Of a DNA stretch of 64,000 nucleotides, positions 31,618 to 39,107 are shown one piece after another. Both the position numbers and the translations under genes were made by a program. Positions within the stretch are counted from its first letter, which is position 1. Each line of letters opens with the position of its first letter. Source of the stretch: an uncultured Eisenbergiella sp. (lineage in GTDB: Bacteria; Bacillota; Clostridia; Lachnospirales; Lachnospiraceae); NCBI GenBank assembly GCA_910585455.1, contig CAJUEL010000020.1:1-64000 (forward strand). The letters are read 5' to 3'. Below the pieces are notes generated by a model. The model saw nothing but the letters and a program-made list of their open reading frames with translations, ran no database searches and had not been told where the DNA came from.

Positions 31618-33435
31618 TTGCAAAAAAGAATGATCGCACAGCTTCCCGCGAAGGCGGAAGCTGTGCTGAATAATATCAGTCTGAAACGGAAGCTGATTTT
31701 TATGTATTTGTTTTGTGTGATGCTGCCCCTGATCATTTCGGACGGCGCAGTGGTTTTCAGTGTTTTGAGCGCGGATCTGAAGGCAAGGCATCAGGAAATG
31801 GACAATGTGGCAGAGGCGATCAAATATTCCATGACTACGGCTGTGGAAAGCGCGGTTGACTTAACGCAGGTGGTCTATGGGAACCGGTATGTGAATGAAT
31901 TTCTGGAGGGCAGCTATCCTGCGCCCCTGGATTACTATAACGCCTATCTCGCGCTGATGAAGGATTCCCTGTATGAGACGGGGATGGGGGCAAAAAGCAA
32001 CAGAACCGTGATCTATGCGGATAATCCGGGATTTATCAACGGCGGATATTTTGCCAGGCTGGAAACGGTGGAGGATGAGGAATGGTATCAGGAGCTGCTA
32101 AAAAGCGGGAAGGACATTCTCCTGTTCCCTCATTTCGGAAAATCGGCGTATGAATCTCAGGCACAGAAAAAAATGTCGGTAGTGCGCTGGATGGATTATT
32201 ATCATAAGGGCGCGAAGAAAAATGTGCTGCGGATGGATCTGGATTATTCCGCATTGAGCAGAAGCATCGTAAACGCCCGTTACAATTTTATTGTCTATGT
32301 CTGCAATGAGGATAAGATTCTGTTTTCCAACAGCGGAACGGAGGGGATCGGAAAGGAATTTGACCATCCGGGGCAGAGCTTATATGAAAAAGCGGGCGTT
32401 GCGAAGAAAATGTCCTTATATGAGCAGGAATGGACGATTCTGGTGGTGGATCATCAGATTCAGGCGATGGACATTCTGCTGAGCAACTTCCCGCTGTTTG
32501 CGACGCTTTTGTTGGTCAATATTCTGGTTCCCGCGCTGTTCATGATGGGGGTGAACCGGTCCTTCACCTTTCGGCTGCGTGAGCTGGGAGACGTTTTTGA
32601 GAGAGGCGATGAGGCATCCATTCCGGAAATTGCCACGCCGGCCGGAAAGGATGAGATCGGCGTGCTGATGCGGCGCTACAATCATATGGCGGACCGGATC
32701 AATGAGCTGATCCAGACGGTCTATAAGGACAGGCTCAAGGAGCAGGAGATCGATATCGCCAGGAAACAGGCGGAGCTTTTGGCGCTGCACAGTCAGATAA
32801 ATCCGCATTTTCTCTTCAATGCGCTGGAGAGCATCCGGATGCACAGCCTTTTGAAAAAGGAATATGAAACCGCGGATATGGTGGAAAAGCTCGCGGTGAT
32901 GCAGAGACAGAACGTGGAATGGGGAAATGATTCGGTTTTGCTGTCGGAGGAGCTCAGTTTTGTGGAGGCATATCTGGAGCTGCAGAAATACCGGTTCGGG
33001 GAGCGGCTTTCCTACCGGATTGAGGTGGAGGAGGGCTGTGGCGGCGTCAGGATTCCCAAGCTGACGCTGGTAACCTTTGTGGAGAACGCCTGCGCGCATG
33101 GGATGGAAAAGAAGCTGGCCGCCGGATGGATTTTTGTGCGGTGCTGCAGGAAGCGGGGACAGCTGATTCTGGAGGTGGAGGATACAGGCTATGGCATGAG
33201 TCCCGGACAAATCGCAGTGATGCAGGAACGGATGAACGGCGTGCGGATTGAGCAGCTTCGGGAAAAGGGCAGAGTCGGAATGCTCAATGCGTGTCTGCGG
33301 CTGAAAATGGCAATCGGGGACGCCGTTCATTTTGAGCTGGAAAGCGAAGAGGGGGCAGGCCTTTTGGTGACGATCAAAATGCCCCTTGATGCGATGGGGG
33401 AGGGAAAAGATGCTGAAGGTAATGCTGGTGGATGA
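31618..33435 (+). CDS. Sensor histidine kinase, YesM type
   Basis: A 605-residue membrane kinase. Transmembrane helices lie at about 24-47 and 285-306, with a roughly 240-residue extracellular sensor (Cache-like) between them. HAMP follows at about 305-365, then the His_kinase block SQINPHFLFNALESIRMHS with phospho-acceptor H397. The HATPase contains VENACAHGMEKK, DTGYGMS and GRVGMLNACLRL. YesM kinases sense extracellular sugars and phosphorylate the AraC-type regulator encoded next. The start is uncertain: TTG at 31618 (GGAG very close) or ATG at 31630. The regulator gene overlaps its end by 26 bases. Confidence 0.92.
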   Translation: MQKRMIAQLPAKAEAVLNNISLKRKLIFMYLFCVMLPLIISDGAVVFSVLSADLKARHQEMDNVAEAIKYSMTTAVESAVDLTQVVYGNRYVNEFLEGSYPAPLDYYNAYLALMKDSLYETGMGAKSNRTVIYADNPGFINGGYFARLETVEDEEWYQELLKSGKDILLFPHFGKSAYESQAQKKMSVVRWMDYYHKGAKKNVLRMDLDYSALSRSIVNARYNFIVYVCNEDKILFSNSGTEGIGKEFDHPGQSLYEKAGVAKKMSLYEQEWTILVVDHQIQAMDILLSNFPLFATLLLVNILVPALFMMGVNRSFTFRLRELGDVFERGDEASIPEIATPAGKDEIGVLMRRYNHMADRINELIQTVYKDRLKEQEIDIARKQAELLALHSQINPHFLFNALESIRMHSLLKKEYETADMVEKLAVMQRQNVEWGNDSVLLSEELSFVEAYLELQKYRFGERLSYRIEVEEGCGGVRIPKLTLVTFVENACAHGMEKKLAAGWIFVRCCRKRGQLILEVEDTGYGMSPGQIAVMQERMNGVRIEQLREKGRVGMLNACLRLKMAIGDAVHFELESEEGAGLLVTIKMPLDAMGEGKDAEGNAGG

Positions 33436-34984
33436 CGAGCCCTTTATTTTGCAGGGATTGTCCGTTTTGATCGATTGGAAGGGGCTGGGATATGAGATCG
33501 TAAAAAGTGCCTCGAACGGACTGGAGGCGCTGGAATATTTGCGGGAGGCCCCTGTCGATCTGATCCTGGCGGATGTAAAAATGCCGGGCATGACAGGGAT
33601 CGAGCTTTTGAAAAGAGTGCGCAGCGAAAAGGCGGAGGAAGTCTATTTTGCCTTTTTGAGCGGATATCAGGATTTTGAATATACGAGGGCCGCGCTGTGC
33701 AATTCCTGTGTGGATTACATTCTGAAGCCTGTGAGCAGAAAAGAGCTGACAGAGCTTTTGGAGCGGGTGCGCAGGCTGCACGCGAAGGACGCGCGGCAGC
33801 GCATGGAGGCGGAACGACAGGAAAAGGCGTTGTTTGCCAGAAACCTGATTTCCATCCTGCGGGGAAAATACGACAGCATCAATCTGCAATATGTCCGGGA
33901 GCGGCTATGCGCCCGCGGCTGTATGCGGTACGTGGGCATCGAAATTGACGGAAGGTCTCCCGATGCCGCAAGGCTTACGGACGGGGAAATGCGGCAATGG
34001 CAGCGGCAGCTTTATCAGACCGGGCTGGAGCTCATGGGAGAGCGGGGCTATCACTGCATTTTTGATGTGCATTGGCAGGAAAGCCGGTATGATGTAGGGT
34101 TGATTTACAGCGATGACATGGCGGAGGCGGCAGGGCTTTCCGAGCAGGAATATCTGGATGGGCTGCTGGAAAAAATCCGGCGGAAGATGGCGGTACCGGT
34201 CATCATGCTGGTGGGCAGCAGGGTGAAGGAGCTTTCGGCGCTTTCCGATTCCTTTCGCAGTGTGGCTGTGGTCAGATCCTTTCAGGATTTCAGACTGAGC
34301 GCCGGAAACGGGACGGCTGCGGGAAACGCCATGTGTAAAAAGACGCTGGACGCCCTTTTGACAGCGGTGGAACAGAATGAAAAAGAGAGCATCGGCGCGT
34401 CCGTGGAGCGGCTGTATGAGGAAATGAACGGCGGCGGGATGGACGCAGAGCTGGTTCATGTCAACATCAATTATCTGCTTTTTGGGCTGGTCCATCTTGC
34501 TACGCTGCAGGCGGAGAATGTGGATCAGGAGGAAATACTGCGGTTTATCGCCGGCAATGCCTTTGATGAGGGAACGATACGGGGCAGCAGCCGACATCTG
34601 ACGCATTTTGCCTGTGAGTATGCGGATTATCTGGCACAGCTGCGCAGCAAGGGCACGAGAGGGATTCTGGCGGAAATCGAACGGGAAGTGAGGAACCGTT
34701 ATGCGGAAAATCTGACCCTGAAGGAGCTGAGCCGGAAATACTATGTGAATACGGCTTACCTGGGACAGGTGTTCCGGAAAAATTACGGGATTTCCTTTAA
34801 GGACTATCTGAATAACTGCAGGATGGAGCGGGCAGCAGAGCTTTTGATGCATTCCGATATGAAGATCAGTGAGATCGCGGAGCGGGTGGGGTATCATGAT
34901 ATGGACTATTTCATTGACCGGTTTGTGGTGGCAAAGGGATGCACGCCAGCCCGGTTTCGGAAAAGGCTCCTGGAAGAGGAATGA
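33410..34984 (+). CDS. AraC-type response regulator, YesN type
   Basis: A 524-residue regulator partnered with the YesM kinase. The receiver domain has the acidic pair D8-D9 (LVDDEP), phospho-acceptor D55 (LADVKMPG) and K106 (YILKPV). A roughly 280-residue middle domain follows. The C-terminal 100 residues are a double helix-turn-helix (LTLKELSRKYYVNTAYLGQVFRKNYGISFKDYLNNCRMERAAELL; ISEIAERVGYHDMDYFIDRFV). It probably activates the ABC importer that follows the terminator, and perhaps the whole locus. The start is the ATG at 33410 with GGAGG five bases upstream. Confidence 0.93.
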   Translation: MLKVMLVDDEPFILQGLSVLIDWKGLGYEIVKSASNGLEALEYLREAPVDLILADVKMPGMTGIELLKRVRSEKAEEVYFAFLSGYQDFEYTRAALCNSCVDYILKPVSRKELTELLERVRRLHAKDARQRMEAERQEKALFARNLISILRGKYDSINLQYVRERLCARGCMRYVGIEIDGRSPDAARLTDGEMRQWQRQLYQTGLELMGERGYHCIFDVHWQESRYDVGLIYSDDMAEAAGLSEQEYLDGLLEKIRRKMAVPVIMLVGSRVKELSALSDSFRSVAVVRSFQDFRLSAGNGTAAGNAMCKKTLDALLTAVEQNEKESIGASVERLYEEMNGGGMDAELVHVNINYLLFGLVHLATLQAENVDQEEILRFIAGNAFDEGTIRGSSRHLTHFACEYADYLAQLRSKGTRGILAEIEREVRNRYAENLTLKELSRKYYVNTAYLGQVFRKNYGISFKDYLNNCRMERAAELLMHSDMKISEIAERVGYHDMDYFIDRFVVAKGCTPARFRKRLLEEE

Positions 34985-35003
34985 CGGACATAGTATAGAA
35001 GTC

Positions 35004-35080
35004 AAGGGGATAAAATATAGATGATGAAAGGCGCAATTCACATGTCTTTTTATACATCTATACTTTATCCCCCTTTTTGA
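35004..35080 (+). terminator. Terminator between regulator and importer operons
   Basis: AAGGGGATAAAATATAGATG (35004-35023) pairs with 35055-35075 (CATCTATACTTTATCCCC) with one or two mismatches and is followed by CCTTTTTGAT. Confidence 0.75.
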
Positions 35081-35166
35081 TATTGTTTATCAGGTGTACA
35101 AATGGCACAAAAAAAGTAAAATATAAATGCGAAATACATAATAAGAGAACAAAAGGAGGAAGGGTT

Positions 35167-36891
35167 ATGAAAAGACAGAAAGTGACTGCGCTTTTTATGA
35201 CAGCCGTCATGGCGGCATCATTGCTCGCAGGATGCGGGGACAGTAATGAGCAGGCATCTGGCGCCGGGCAGAGTGCCGCCGGTGAAGCGGGGAGCGCGGG
35301 CGCCGATGAGGGCGGCAAAAAGGAAATCAAGGAATTCACCGCATTCTTCGGGGTTCCCGGTTCCGAAATCAATGACGACAATGAAATCCAGCAGATCATC
35401 GCCGAGAAAATCGGCGCGAAATGCAAGGAAACCTGGCTGACAGGGCAGAGCGCGGAGGAAGCGGACGGAACCCTGATCGCGGGCGGCGAATATCCGGATT
35501 TCATCGGAAGCTCCGGAAGACTTCTGGATGCGGGGGCGCTCGTGGCGCTGGACGAGTATCTGGATAACTATCCGAACATCAAAAACTTTTACACCGACGA
35601 GGAATGGGATAAGATACGCCAGGAGGACGGTCATATTTACTGGATTCCGCAGTTTGGGAATATCTGGGAAAAGGATATGACGACGACGCACAATGACGAA
35701 GCCTTCTGGATTCAGACCCGTGTGCTCAAATGGGCGGGATATCCGGAAATCAAGACGATGGATCAGTACTTCGACCTGTTAGAGCGCTACGTGGCGGAAA
35801 ATCCCACCATGGAGAACGGCACGCCGAATATTGCTTACACAATTTTGTGCGAGGACTGGAGATATTTCTGTCTGGAAAACGCGCCGCAGTTTCTGGACGG
35901 TTATCCCAATGACGGCTCCGTGCTGGTGAATCCGGAAACCCTGACGGTTGCGGATTACAATACGACGCCGACAGCGAAGCTGTATTTTGGCAAGCTGAAT
36001 GAGGAATTCAAGAAAGGGATCGTGGATCCGGAATCCTTCACGCAGACCTATGACGAATATATTGCGAAGCTTTCCACAGGCCGTGTGCTTGGTATGATCG
36101 ATCAGTGGTGGGATTTCGCGTACAGCGTAAATGACTCCATCAAGGTACAGGGGCTGGAAGACGAGGGCTGTAACTACGTTCCCCTTCCCCTCACCATCAG
36201 CGAGGATGTGAAAAACCAGTGGAGAGCCACTTCACCGGACGGCACCTTAAACGCGACGGGCGGCGTTGCCGTTTCCGTGAGCTGTAAGGATGTGGAGGGC
36301 GCGCTGCAGTTCATCGATGATCTGTTAAGCCCTGAAATCCGCAGGCTCCGTGCATGGGGCGTGGAGGGCGTCGATTATGAGGTGGGCGAGGACGGTCTGT
36401 TCTACCGGACGGATGAAATGAGAATGAAGGTTGCAGATACCGCCTACAAGGCTTCTCATCTGTGTTCCTACTCCTATTTCCCGCAGTATGGCGGTCTGGA
36501 CGCGGACGGAATCAATGCGGCATCCCCGGGCGAGCAGCCGAAGGAATTTCTGGACAGCCTGCCCGTAAACGTGCAGGAATGTCTGCAGGCATACGGATGC
36601 TCCACCTATATCGACATGGTGGGCACAAACGACGAGCCGGGTCCCTGGTATCCGATGTATTCCTACTCCAATAACATGACCACCGCGACGCCCGGCGGAA
36701 CCGCATGGATCAAGATGGGCGAGATCAAGCATGAATGGCTGCCCAAGGTCGTCATGGCGGAGGATTTTGAAAAAGGCTGGGACGAGTACATGGATGTATA
36801 TGCGGCCTGCAAGCCGGAGGATTTCCTGGCTGAGATGCAGGAAGAGCTTGACCGCAGAATCCAGCTTGCGGAGGATTCAAAAGCCGAATAA
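35167..36891 (+). CDS. Sugar ABC transporter substrate-binding lipoprotein
   Basis: A 574-residue family 1 solute-binding protein of the LplA/YtcQ type. The signal peptide ends in the lipobox LLAGCGD (Cys about 22), so it is anchored outside the membrane, and a low-complexity linker (SNEQASGAGQSAAGEAGSAG) follows. The large size fits binding of oligosaccharides rather than monosaccharides. AAAGGAGGAAGGG precedes the ATG at 35167. It is first in the operon binding protein - permease - permease, directly after YesM/YesN, the classic order for imported plant oligosaccharides. Confidence 0.93.
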   Translation: MKRQKVTALFMTAVMAASLLAGCGDSNEQASGAGQSAAGEAGSAGADEGGKKEIKEFTAFFGVPGSEINDDNEIQQIIAEKIGAKCKETWLTGQSAEEADGTLIAGGEYPDFIGSSGRLLDAGALVALDEYLDNYPNIKNFYTDEEWDKIRQEDGHIYWIPQFGNIWEKDMTTTHNDEAFWIQTRVLKWAGYPEIKTMDQYFDLLERYVAENPTMENGTPNIAYTILCEDWRYFCLENAPQFLDGYPNDGSVLVNPETLTVADYNTTPTAKLYFGKLNEEFKKGIVDPESFTQTYDEYIAKLSTGRVLGMIDQWWDFAYSVNDSIKVQGLEDEGCNYVPLPLTISEDVKNQWRATSPDGTLNATGGVAVSVSCKDVEGALQFIDDLLSPEIRRLRAWGVEGVDYEVGEDGLFYRTDEMRMKVADTAYKASHLCSYSYFPQYGGLDADGINAASPGEQPKEFLDSLPVNVQECLQAYGCSTYIDMVGTNDEPGPWYPMYSYSNNMTTATPGGTAWIKMGEIKHEWLPKVVMAEDFEKGWDEYMDVYAACKPEDFLAEMQEELDRRIQLAEDSKAE

Positions 36892-36914
36892 ACCAAGAGG
36901 AAAGGGTGTCAGAT

Positions 36915-37006
36915 ACAGCATTGTGAAAAAACGTCGCGATTCAGACCTGTCTGAATCGCGGCAAAAAGCCGGATATTGATGGAGAGGGCTGTTTTCACAA
37001 TGCTGT
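36915..37006 (+). promoter_or_regulatory. Nested hairpins between binding-protein and permease genes
   Basis: An outer stem ACAGCATTGTGAAAA (36915-36929) with its perfect complement at 36992-37006 encloses an 11-bp stem CGCGATTCAGA (36935-36945) / TCTGAATCGCG (36950-36960). Such structures downstream of a binding-protein gene often stabilise its message so that it is made in excess over the permeases. Confidence 0.75.
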
Positions 37007-37030
37007 TTCGGTCACAGATGGGAGCAGGGA

Positions 37031-37975
37031 ATGGGGAAGACAAAACAAAAAGAAAATAACCAAAGAACAGAGATTACATGGAAAGAAATCAAACGTCAGA
37101 AGGTGTTACTGTTCTGGGCGGCGATCTTTGTGGTCTATGGCTTTATTTTCTGTTATGTGCCGTTGGCAGGCTGGCTGATGGCGTTCCAGAATTATAAGCC
37201 GCAGCTGGGACTTTTGCACTCGGAGTTTGTGGGGCTTGCAAAATTCAGGCAGCTGTTCGAGGATGCCGCGTTTCTCCGGGTAATCCGCAACACGCTGGCG
37301 ATGGGCGTTATCAATCTTGCGGCTACCTTTGTGATGGCGATCGTATTTGCGATTCTGCTCAATGAGGTGCGCTCCAAATGGGGAAAAAAGTCGGTGCAGA
37401 CCATATCCTATCTGCCGCACTTTTTATCCTGGATCATCGTGACAGGAATTTTGCACGATGCGCTTTCTTCCAGCGGTATCATCAATGAGCTGTTGCTGAA
37501 ATCCGGCATTTTGCAGCAGCCGCTGAACTTTTTTGCCCATCCGAAATATTTCTGGTGGATCGTTGCCTTTGCCAATGTCTGGAAGGAAACCGGATGGAAC
37601 GCGATCATCTATCTGTCTGCCATCACCTCCATAGACCCCTGTCTGTATGAGGCGGCGGCGATCGACGGGGCAGGCAGATGGGCGAAGATCCGGCATATCA
37701 CGATGCCGGGCATCAAGCCGACGATCATGATTTTGCTTCTGATGAATGTGGGCAATGTATTGAACGCCGGATTTGAGGTGCAGTACCTTTTGGGGAACGG
37801 CCTTGTCAAGAGCGTATCGGAAACCATCGATATTTATGTGCTGAAATGGGGCATAAGCCAGAATGACTATGCGATCGGTACTGCTGCCGGTATTTTTAAG
37901 AGTGCGGTGAGCATTGCCCTGATTGTGATTGCCAACCAGCTGGCAAAGCGTGCCGGTGAAGAGCGGCTGTTTTAA
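37031..37975 (+). CDS. Sugar ABC permease, LplB/YtcP-partner type
   Basis: A 314-residue inner-membrane permease with six helices. The N-terminal segment EIKRQKVLLFWAAIFVVYGFIFCYVPLAGWLMAFQNY is typical of LplB-like proteins. The EAA loop for the ATPase is visible as DPCLYEAAAIDGAGRWAKIRHITMPGI near residue 200. It forms the heterodimer with the next gene. No ATP-binding subunit is encoded in the window; members of this family usually share an MsmX-type ATPase encoded elsewhere. Confidence 0.93.
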   Translation: MGKTKQKENNQRTEITWKEIKRQKVLLFWAAIFVVYGFIFCYVPLAGWLMAFQNYKPQLGLLHSEFVGLAKFRQLFEDAAFLRVIRNTLAMGVINLAATFVMAIVFAILLNEVRSKWGKKSVQTISYLPHFLSWIIVTGILHDALSSSGIINELLLKSGILQQPLNFFAHPKYFWWIVAFANVWKETGWNAIIYLSAITSIDPCLYEAAAIDGAGRWAKIRHITMPGIKPTIMILLLMNVGNVLNAGFEVQYLLGNGLVKSVSETIDIYVLKWGISQNDYAIGTAAGIFKSAVSIALIVIANQLAKRAGEERLF

Positions 37976-37987
37976 AGAGCGGAAGGG

Positions 37988-38923
37988 ATGGGGAATAACA
38001 TGAAGAGAGAAAAGGAAATTGCGGTAAAACCCAAAAAATATAAAAGGTCTGCTCCGGATATCGCTTTCACGACACTGAACACAATATTTATGGTTTGTTT
38101 TGTGATCATCACCCTCTATCCGGTGCTGAACACGCTGGCGATCTCCTTAAATGACGGAACGGACGCGCTGCGGGGCGGCATTTATCTGTGGCCGCGCAAA
38201 TTCACGCTGAAAAATTATGAGACGGTTCTTGCGAAGGATAATCTGATCACAGGAGCGTATATTTCCGTGGCGAGGACCACGCTGGGGACGCTGACCGCGC
38301 TGGTTACCAATGCGCTGCTCGCCTTTATCGTGAGCCGGAAGCGGTTTTTGTTCAAAAGCCAGCTTTCCCTGTTCTGGGTCATCACGATGTATGTGAACGG
38401 CGGTATGATTCCGGTATTTTTGCTCTATAAAAATCTGCATCTGACCAATACCTTCTGGGTATACATCATTCCGGGCATGCTAAGCGCCTTCAATATGCTG
38501 GTTATGCGTACCTATATGCAGGGAATTCCGGACAGCCTGGAGGAATCCGCACAGTTGGACGGCGCAGGCTATATGACGATATTCGTAAAAATCATATCCC
38601 CGCTGTGCAAGCCGGTCTATGCGACGGTGGCGCTGTTTGTGGCGGTAGGACAGTGGAACTCCTGGTTTGACGCCATGCTGTATAACCGCATGCGGAGCGA
38701 ATACACGACACTGCAGTATGAGCTGATGAAGCTTTTGTCCTCTGTAACCAATCAGGGGGCAACCGCGGATACGATGAAAAACGCGTCCGCGGCGGGGGCT
38801 GTCACGCCGACCTCCGTGCGTGCGGCGGCGACGATCATAACGATGCTGCCGATCGTCTGCCTGTATCCGTTCCTGCAAAGATATTTTATCGCCGGCCTTA
38901 CAATCGGCGGTGTAAAAGAATAA
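37988..38923 (+). CDS. Sugar ABC permease, YtcP type
   Basis: A 311-residue partner permease with six helices. IAFTTLNTIFMVCFVIITLYPVLNTLAISLN is the family N-terminus, and DSLEESAQLDGAGYMTIFVKIISPLCKP near residue 190 is the EAA loop. The C-terminus AGLTIGGVKE is characteristic. The gene begins 12 bases after the first permease. The ATG at 37988 (MGNNMKRE) is used; the internal ATG four codons later is an alternative. Confidence 0.93.
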   Translation: MGNNMKREKEIAVKPKKYKRSAPDIAFTTLNTIFMVCFVIITLYPVLNTLAISLNDGTDALRGGIYLWPRKFTLKNYETVLAKDNLITGAYISVARTTLGTLTALVTNALLAFIVSRKRFLFKSQLSLFWVITMYVNGGMIPVFLLYKNLHLTNTFWVYIIPGMLSAFNMLVMRTYMQGIPDSLEESAQLDGAGYMTIFVKIISPLCKPVYATVALFVAVGQWNSWFDAMLYNRMRSEYTTLQYELMKLLSSVTNQGATADTMKNASAAGAVTPTSVRAAATIITMLPIVCLYPFLQRYFIAGLTIGGVKE

Positions 38924-38972
38924 ATCGTTGCGGTTTTCTCCGCGACCGGCAACAAGCAATCCGGTATATGAA

Positions 38973-39003
38973 AAGCCTGCCCTGATTTTGAGGGCGGGCT
39001 TTT
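38973..39003 (+). terminator. Terminator of the importer operon
   Basis: AAGCCTGCCCT (38973-38983) pairs with AGGGCGGGCTT (38991-39001) with one G-U pair, followed by TTATT. Confidence 0.8.
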
Positions 39004-39053
39004 ATTCCCGCCGGGCAACGGGAAGGCAGCGTCTGCGTGCAGGGGAACAAGCC

Positions 39054-39082
39054 TTTACATGAAAAAAATAAATATATATAAT
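39054..39082 (+). promoter_or_regulatory. Promoter of the GH2-GH95-GH43-GH31 operon
   Basis: TTTACA (39054-39059), 17 bases, TATAAT (39077-39082) in an AT-rich patch. Transcription would start about 20 bases before the GH2 ATG. The near-consensus boxes argue for substantial basal expression. Confidence 0.75.
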
Positions 39083-39107
39083 AAAAGATAGTCAGGAGGA
39101 GGATAAC

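Noticed and set aside
35077..35122. Promoter for the binding-protein gene (TTGATA or TAAAAT boxes)
   Set aside because: No pair of boxes with acceptable spacing; it may depend on the YesN regulator, so none was listed.
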